From the NCBI GenBank assembly GCA_026874595.1, contig CM049306.1, forward strand, positions 51,162,019 through 51,226,018: 64,000 nucleotides of DNA, written 5' to 3'. This DNA comes from Sipunculus nudus (lineage: Eukaryota; Annelida; Sipuncula; Golfingiida; Sipunculidae). Below are positions 57,507-64,000 of the stretch, piece by piece. Position 1 is the first letter of the stretch. Each line of letters opens with the position of its first letter. The notes beneath the pieces were generated by a model. The model was not told the origin of the DNA, ran no database searches, and saw only the letters and a list, made by a program, of their open reading frames with translations. A program made the position numbers and the translations under genes.

Positions 57507-57520
57507 GTTGCCATGGAACC
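57507..57520. promoter_or_regulatory. X-box-like motif (possible RFX site) upstream of the cyclase start
   Basis: GTTGCCATGGAACC is an imperfect inverted repeat close to the RFX X-box consensus (RYYNYYATRRNRAC), 204 bp upstream of the start ATG and within a locally CpG-richer stretch (57430-57520). RFX sites drive ciliary genes in animals. One mismatch lies in the second half-site. Function is inferred from motif and position only. Confidence 0.3.
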
Positions 57521-57538
57521 GTTATTGATCATTGTGTG

Positions 57539-58220
57539 TTTCTCAGTATATGAGCTACAGTTGATGAAGTACAAAATACAGGTAACTGTTGCTTAACACA
57601 GGCACCCGGCTTTACCTCTAATTTCTTTTAGCATACTTGGATGGCTTTGAGGAGTGGCTGCATATCTTCCTGCACTTGTACGGACTAATCAGTGTTTGGT
57701 CCCTATTGTAGCGTAAAATTTGGTCCTTTTTCTCAATCAGAGATTGCATTTCCCCTTATGCGCGCTTTGCCTCGCTGGATTTTTAGATCCAGCATTTCGA
57801 AGTAAGCATGTTTCTCAGTATATGAGCTACAGTTGATGAAGTACAAAATACAGGTAACTGTTGCCTAACACAGGCACCCAGCTATACCTGTAATTTCTTT
57901 AAGCATACTAGGGTGGCTTTGAGGAGTGGCGGCATATCGAAATAAGCTTCCTGCGCTTGTACGGACTAATCAGTGTTTGGTCCCTTTTGTAGCGTAAAAT
58001 TTGGTCCTTTTTCTCAATCAGAGATTGCATTTCCCCTTATGCGCGCTTTTCCTCGCTGGATTTTTGGATCCAGCATTTCGAAAAAAAAGCATGGCGGCAT
58101 TTCGAAATAAGCTCATTGCGCTCGTTCAGACTAATCCGTGTTTAATCCCTTTTATTGCGTAGAATGTAGTACTTTTCTTTAATAAAGAGATGGCATTGCT
58201 TCGCTGTGCGTGTCGAACCT
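57539..58220. repeat. Tandem duplication upstream of the cyclase gene, unit about 272 bp
   Basis: Copy 1 is 57539-57810 and copy 2 57811 to about 58088, both opening TTTCTCAGTATATGAGCTAC and ending GATCCAGCATTTCGAA. A third, more diverged partial copy (GGCATTTCGAAATAAGCT on) runs from about 58092 to 58210. It lies about 240 bp upstream of the start codon, so it may include promoter or 5' UTR sequence. Confidence 0.8.
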
Positions 58221-58739
58221 AAGGGGTTAATAATTTTATAAATATTATATGTAAGTTGTTTGTAGTTAGAGTGTAGAGAAAGATGTGTAAAATTTGAATA
58301 TGTCTTAAAAGTTCAATTTCTCCCGGATTTCAACTTCCTGACTTATGAAAAGAATAAATTTGCATAATGAAATGTGTTATATCCAGTGCCGGGCACAGGT
58401 GTGGTGACCTTACTGGTAACAGTTTGTTCATACCTTTGCAGGGAACATTCTTGACACATTCTCTACTGGAGATACCCGAACAAACAATTAGTTAAACGAA
58501 TTAATATTTCATAATTCACCACATATAAAATTTATGCATGAATTACACAACAATATAGGTATTGCCATTTTACGCTTTTAAACCAACCAGACATTAATGA
58601 ATAGACGTCTTGGAAATAAAGATGCTGTTCAGACAAACGCCGGCCCATCCTTAAACCTAAAATGACGGCGGCTGTTACCTCAGCCAATAATGCATTGTCC
58701 ACTCAAGTCAAAAGTCAGGAAAAAGAGACTCAAAAGCAG
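58221..58739. other. Upstream flank, nothing recognised
   Basis: AT-rich, no gene. The end (58660-58739) may already be the 5' part of the LINE ORF1 remnant. Confidence 0.35.
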
Positions 58740-59060
58740 AAGGACACAATGGCCGCTTAAGACAACGAATAAAATTATTGAAAAAGCAGAATGACGAGTT
58801 GCAAGTTTAAGTAGATGCCTTGGAGCAATATTCCCGGAGAATGAACTTACGTATATTTGGAGTTGCTGAAAGTGAAGGAGAAAACACTGATGATATTCTA
58901 CTGGATATATGTAAAAGGAAGTTTGGTATTGAAGATATTGATCTATCGGAAATTCAGAGATCAGAGAGGGCCGGTAAACAGAACAGGAACGGTAGGCCAA
59001 GACCTGTTATTGTACGTTTCTGTAATTACCGCATCCAATCCAGGGTGTTCAAGTCTTAGG
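58740..59060 (+). pseudogene. L1/Tx1-like LINE ORF1 remnant
   Basis: The frame 58820-59059 reads LEQYSRRMNLRIFGV, SEGENTDDILLDI, then IQRSERAGKQNRNGRPRPVI and FCNYRIQSRVFKS: the RRM-like region of L1-type ORF1 proteins in the right order. A coiled-coil part with stops precedes it. It ends in a stop at 59059 and no ORF2 follows, so it is truncated. Confidence 0.75.
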
Positions 59061-59581
59061 AAGTAATATATTCCTGGCCGAAAATTTAAGTAAGTACCAC
59101 AATTACGACCACCCTGTGGACAGAGCAAAGTGGTCGTAATTTGTTGGTGGTCGTATTTGTGAAAACCCTACCTTGGTTTCATATAACACGCCAATGTTTA
59201 ATGTGTATCAGTGTGTTTTAATTGCATATCTTTAATGTGAATTATAAAAAGTTTTTTTTTACTTTGCAGTGACCCTTGTTATGAATGGTTTTTTTTTGTG
59301 AAGTTAAAAAAATTGTTTTAAATATTTGTTCATGATAAAAACAAATAAACATGTACAAATTCGTAATGCCTGACGATTAACCCATTATAACACTAAAGGC
59401 AATAGGAACACCTACTGAATACATATTGAACATAATACGTGGCTGTATAGGTGCAAGTAAGACGTGGAAAGTATATTAGTGGATGCTAATTCTAATTCTT
59501 CACGAAAGGGTCCTAAGTAGTTTGTCGTTAGGTCATGCATGTGCGTAGAGGCACATGAACAGCCAATTGGCGCTGACTGCA
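59061..59581. repeat. GGTCGTAATT-type repeat fragment and unassigned DNA
   Basis: 59085-59170 has CACAATTACGACCACC and GGTCGTAATTTG inverted about each other, the vocabulary of the MITE at 40936-41091. Confidence 0.4.
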
Positions 59582-59583
59582 AT

Positions 59584-59674
<91 letters not shown>
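59582..59674. repeat. (AT)n microsatellite
   Basis: About 93 bp, almost pure AT. The Tyr/Ile repeat frame crossing it is an artefact. Confidence 0.9.
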
Positions 59675-59675
<1 letters not shown>

Positions 59676-59791
59676 TCGCTTTGACGAAGGCTACAGGGGT
59701 AGCTGAAAATTTAGCAACAATTTGTATATTTTATCCAAATAATATGATTGTTTGAAATGTTGGCGTTGATGTCTCTCTTCTTTTTATGTTC

Positions 59792-59796
<5 letters not shown>

Positions 59797-59851
<55 letters not shown>
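59797..59851. repeat. (AT)n microsatellite
   Basis: 55 bp of AT dinucleotide, 120 bp after the previous tract. Confidence 0.9.
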
Positions 59852-59853
<2 letters not shown>

Positions 59854-60429
59854 GTCTTGATTAACGCCAATTTCTCCTTAAACGAGAGCTCTTTCCGAGG
59901 CATGGTCGCACAATAGCAAGCAATTTATACGCAGACTGAACTAGTATAGAAATAAACTGTTCAACGATCTATCTGATAAGGCGAGACAATGTGTGGGATT
60001 TGCCCCTACGCATGCTTTATTCATACATTTTACTGACTTCTCAATACTCAGTGTAAGGTATGAGCACATTTAGGATTAACTAGGTCGTTAATTGGACCAA
60101 TGAGGATAAAATGATATGTGATGAGTAGAAATACTAAGCTGTCACCCCTCTTAAGGGGTAACTTAACTTAGCTGTAATACAGGTGATCACTGAGGGGCAA
60201 TTAGCATCGCTAGCCCAGACCCCAGACCCCAGGGCAATTAGCCAGGCTTACCGGCTCATTAAGTAATCAGGCCGATGATTTGATCTATCAAGTACGCCTC
60301 AGCGAGTTTCCACGCGGACACTGATTCAGGAAGATTTGCCGTACCAGATTAACACACGGTTTGGGAAACCTTGTTACCCTCTTTGATCTATCGTTAAGGC
60401 GCCTGTGACAAGGCGCAGCCATTGACTCG

Positions 60430-60663
60430 TGACAAATGTTGTTTCCGTATTTCTCCCGGGGTCGCATTAGCGGGGTCGCATTAGTGCTTGGACCAGGGAA
60501 TCTGGTCGTAATTCTGAATTATGGGGGGGGGGGGGGGGGGGGGGGGGGGGCGGGGGTTTCGTAATTTTGAGTCATTTATAAACTAAAAAATTGGGACCAA
60601 GCAGAGGGGTCGTAATTGTGGGGTGGTCACAATTGTGAGGTGGTCGCAAGGGGGGTTCCACTG
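60430..60663 (-). mobile_element. DNA-transposon end with GGTCGCAA/GGTCGTAATT motifs and a G28 run
   Basis: The right end reads, on the minus strand, CAGTGGAACCCCCCTTGCG after TA (60664-60665). GGTCGTAATT and GGTCGCA motifs recur through 60465-60650. A 28-G run lies at 60523-60550. The left end was not found. Confidence 0.45.
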
Positions 60664-60673
60664 TACATACGTT

Positions 60674-61026
60674 TGTGTTGCCTAAAGTTTATATATGCGA
60701 CTGCCATGATCAAGCAGACCTTGCAATGTTAAATTTGCAAACCGTTTGAACTACATAGCTCGAGCCCACGAAACCCTTAACTAACATAGAAATGTCAAAT
60801 ATGATTACATATGTTTATATTGTTTACATTGTTTTCTCAATGCCGAATATGCACTTTTTCATAATATTACTTGTAGCATGTTCTAACATTTCACCAGTAT
60901 GGGTGATTTGCTGAATAACAAGAATTATTGTAGTACACTGTTCAGACGTTCCACAAGCTGCGGTTACGCTATGCTCAACTAATCGCTACACAACCCGCTG
61001 CATTAAACCATGGTTTCCGGTCAGGT
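60674..61026. repeat. Direct duplication, copy 1 (about 353 bp)
   Basis: From GTGTTGCCTAAAG to CCGGTCAGG; nearly identical to 61197-61549. Confidence 0.9.
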
Positions 61027-61196
61027 TTGGCCACCAGGCGGTGCTGTCTCTGTGGAATTTATAGTCCGGCAGCCAAAGGTCATTTTTTTAGGCTAACCTT
61101 TTTTATGGTCTTACGTTTTTTTGTGGATTTTTTTTTGCCTGTATGTCAGATGTGAAAAATATGTTGGCTGGCTTCTGTCAGCCTTGTGCAATGTTC

Positions 61197-61549
61197 GTGT
61201 TGCCTAAAGTTTATATATGCGACTGCCATGATCAAGCAGACCTTGCAATGTTAAATTTGCAAACCGTTTGAACTACATAGCTCGAGCCCACGAAAACCTT
61301 AACTAACATAGAAATGTCAAATATGATTACATATGTTTATATTGTTTACATTGTTTTCTCAATGCCGAATATGCACTTTTTCATAATATTACTTGTAGCA
61401 TGTTCTAACATTTCACCAGTATGGGTGATTAGCTGAATAACAAGAATTATTGTAGTACACTGTTCAGACGTTCCACAAGCTGCGGTTACGCTATGCTCAA
61501 CTAATCGCTACACAACCCGCTGCATTAAACCATGGTTTCCGGTCAGGCC
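61197..61549. repeat. Direct duplication, copy 2 (about 353 bp)
   Basis: I count two substitutions against copy 1 (CGAAAACC for CGAAACCC, GATTAGC for GATTTGC). A 170-bp spacer separates the copies. Confidence 0.9.
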
Positions 61550-62240
61550 AAAATAATGCTAAAATAGCCAATTTTCCATAATCCCTTTTACATTTGACAT
61601 TATGGGTCATCCAATACATGAATTCTGGGCTATAATGACCCAGAGAATTCATTATTGGTATTGTTTTAGTCAAAATGACCTCCATTTTAAATATAGCTGT
61701 TCTCTCATTAAATTACTGTAAATGTACTGAACACATGATTTGGTTAGTACGTATGTTCCAAATCGAGGTTAATAAATTTAACTAATTGATTTACTAATGA
61801 GATGATCAAACGTCCTGATAAACAGCTGTTATACTGTATAAAAATAATGTTTTTTTGGTTACCTGTGTACGACCTTCATAATGAAACAATAAGAGCGAAA
61901 CTGTCGTTATCTACACAGTTTTTACCCCCCCCCCCCCTTGAGTCACGACGAAGTCCGATACTTAAAAAACTTATACAAGATTTTACTTAGTTGGGGGGGG
62001 GGGGGTTATGTGAGCATAATTTTGGTCAATTTTATTCAAAATGGCTGAATAATGCTGAATGATTCATGACAAACAAGCTAACGGTACTTCTGGGACCTAG
62101 TGCAAAACTATTTTAAGAACAAAAATAATTGTATTTAGTTGTAGAAAAAGTCAGAAGGTTCGTTTGCATTGTGTGTACAATTTAACGTGTTATTATGTAA
62201 CTCATTCACCCTAACCCAGGACCAGCCGGTACAGTTAGAG
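61550..62240. other. Flank with C and G runs; no gene
   Basis: C-run at about 61926-61937 and G-run at about 61994-62006. Nothing coding recognised. Confidence 0.4.
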
Positions 62241-64000
62241 CGTCATTAAACATGGAACACCTAAACGTCAGGAACAAGGTGGACAGAGTTTCAGCAGAGT
62301 TAGGTCATTATGACATAATCGCACTCACTGAGACCTAGATGAATCAAAGCACGATACCAGTCAGATTAACAAAAACGGATTTCAGGAGCCGTACAGGCGT
62401 GACCGCGCTGGTAGTAGGGGCGGGGGAGTTTCTGATATACCAATACGGCGCCGAAATGATCTAGAAATACAAAGTGTGGAATTACAGGGTCTATGTAAAC
62501 TATTAATAGGGGTTTATTACTGGGCAACTAATGAGAGAACAGAATTCTGGCCACACTAAGAAACGTCGTTGGATGCCGCGAAAGTGGAAAATATTGATCG
62601 TATAATTATAACAGGGGATTGTAATGCAGACATGATGAGCACGAGCGCTCGAAACAAGATTTTTAAACGCATAATGTCACCTTATAACTCACCAATGTGA
62701 TAGAAGAACCCACTGGAATAACCAGTAATAGTACCACTTGTATTGACCTAATTTCGTTACGTTCAATGAGCTAATTCTTGAGGCAGGTACAATTTCGCCT
62801 TTCTGCAGTGACCACAATCCAGTCTACATTAAACATAATATGAAACTAAGAAAGGATGCATGTTTCGAGGGAAAATTTACAAATATGCCATAGCTAATGG
62901 TCCTTGGCTTAATACAACCGTGGCCACACATCGTATAGATGTGTCCCCTAATATTGACTGCTGTGTTGAAAAATGGACTCGAGATTTTACATCCGCTATA
63001 AATAAATTTATCCCGAATAAAATGGTTAGAATTAGAAGGTCTGATAAACAATGGTTTACCAGTCACCTCGGAAGCCACATAATACACAGGAATAGGCTTC
63101 ATGCTAGGGCTAAAACACTAACAGGGAGGAGCACTGGTCTCTCTTTCGGCGTGCTCGTAATTTGGTCATTAAGCAAATACGCAATGCGAAATATAAATAT
63201 TATAAAAAAAATCACGACACGGAGAACTCCCCCACTTCGGTTCAACCAATGTTATGGTGGAAACTGGTTAAGACACACTTCAAACATACATCTGTCTCAA
63301 ATTCGATACCTCGGCTTCTAGTTGACAATAACGTCGTGTCTAAATAAATATTTTGTTGAGAAGTCCACATTAGATGTGCGCTCCGGTCCATTGCCAGTAC
63401 AACAACAATGCGATATTGGTCAGAGTCTCAATATCTGAATAAGATGATTTTTAAATATTAAGCAACTTAGATTCTAATTAAGCATGTGGACCGTCGGTAT
63501 ATTCCCGCGAATGCCTTAAATGTGTGCCAGTTCATTAACGCAGACCTTAAATGGTCTTAAGACATCGCACGGTTCCCATGTCAATGGAAACTAGCGAACG
63601 TCGTCCCCATCCACAAAAAGGATGTTTACAAAATATCGGTAATTACAGACCCGTGTCACAACTGAGCTGTGTAGGAAAAAGTATTGGAAAAGTGTGTTTA
63701 TAAGAACCCTTTTTGATTTTTTATATTTAAATAAGATACTTACCACTGTACAGTCGGCTTTTATGTCACTAGACTCTTGAACGTGTCAGCTATGCGAAAT
63801 ATATGACATACTTTCTAATGCAATGGATGCAAGAAAGAAAACTTCATTGGTCTCTCTAGACGCCTCAAACTCACCGTTACGAGGGACTATTGTGCAAACT
63901 GAGTGTCCCTGGGATCCGGGGTAAATTGTTAGATTGGCTACGGGATTATTAATCTAATAAAAAACAAAGGGTTATTTAAAATAACGTCTCTTCTCTGATA
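62241..64000 (+). pseudogene. Decayed CR1/L2/Jockey-like LINE ORF2 (endonuclease and RT), cut by window edge
   Basis: Read across frames, in order: ASLNMEHLNVRNKVD and DIIALTET (endonuclease start; the next codon, usually Trp, is TAG), YRRDRAGSRGGGV, ITGDCNADM, SDHNPVYI (end of the AP-like endonuclease). Next comes the linker IPNKMVRIRRSDKQWFT and RNRLHARAK, then RT motifs WKLANVVPIHKK, NYRPVSQLS, DARKKTSLVSLDAS and GIRGKLLDWLRDY. Many stops and shifts. The 153-codon frame at 62860-63321 is a piece of this element, not a gene. Sequence continues past 64000. Confidence 0.8.

Noticed and set aside
57357-57596. 79-codon plus-strand frame opposite the cyclase 5' region as a divergent gene
   Set aside because: Its 3' half is part of a local tandem duplication and it shows no domain; a non-coding promoter/5' UTR region is more likely.
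1-64000. CRISPR array, bacterial operon or rRNA genes
   Set aside because: No regularly spaced short repeats with unique spacers, no Shine-Dalgarno-spaced gene runs and no rRNA signatures; tandem repeats here are satellites or duplications.

Overview
The window is animal nuclear DNA: AT-rich, with spliced genes, long (AT)n tracts and poly-G runs, tRNA-derived SINEs, LINE remnants and Ty3/gypsy-type LTR elements. A lophotrochozoan, most likely a bivalve or other mollusc, is my inference from the NIT-domain guanylate cyclase and the repeat mix. No rRNA, tRNA gene, CRISPR array or bacterial operon is present.

One host gene can be assembled with confidence, on the minus strand. It is a membrane guanylate cyclase with a nitrate/nitrite-sensing (NIT) ectodomain. 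Five exons (57303-55922, 28048-27837, 22475-22377, 19355-19261, 18928-18803) join with AG/GT splice sites and matching phases into 1914 nt, or 637 residues plus a stop. Exon 1 carries the cytosolic N-terminus, first membrane helix, NIT domain, second helix, linker and the start of the cyclase. The four small exons finish the catalytic domain. Intron 1 is about 27.9 kb. Residues for metal binding, the transition state and purine recognition are present, except that the second purine-selecting position is Thr instead of the Cys usual in guanylate cyclases.

Intron 1 holds two Ty3/gypsy-like retrotransposons in opposite orientation. The plus-strand copy (41798-48502) has LTRs of 724 and 722 bp that differ by one substitution and one 2-bp indel. 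It also has a primer-binding site, a polypurine tract and a 5-bp target duplication in an AT microsatellite. The minus-strand copy (about 32520-36480) is decayed and 5'-truncated. In both, pol runs protease, integrase, reverse transcriptase, RNase H. That order is typical of Ty1/copia, but the domains are gypsy-type, as in the Gmr1 lineage. The young copy has two single-base frameshifts and a damaged Gag zinc knuckle.

The rest is mainly repeats. They include L1/Tx1-like LINE pieces (470-935, 14470-15290, 17150-17640, 17757-18125, 58740-59060) and a dead endonuclease/RT LINE running off the right edge (62241-64000). Two SINEs have recognisable target duplications, and a Harbinger-like MITE has a TAA duplication and a degenerate relative. 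There are also a small TA-flanked MITE, a 2.7-kb element with inverted palindromic ends, a 338-bp tandem array and several local duplications.

From left to right: 1-18 kb is downstream flank (repeats only); 18.8-57.3 kb is the cyclase gene with mobile elements in its introns; 57.3-64 kb is upstream flank with a possible X-box-like site, local duplications and LINE remnants.
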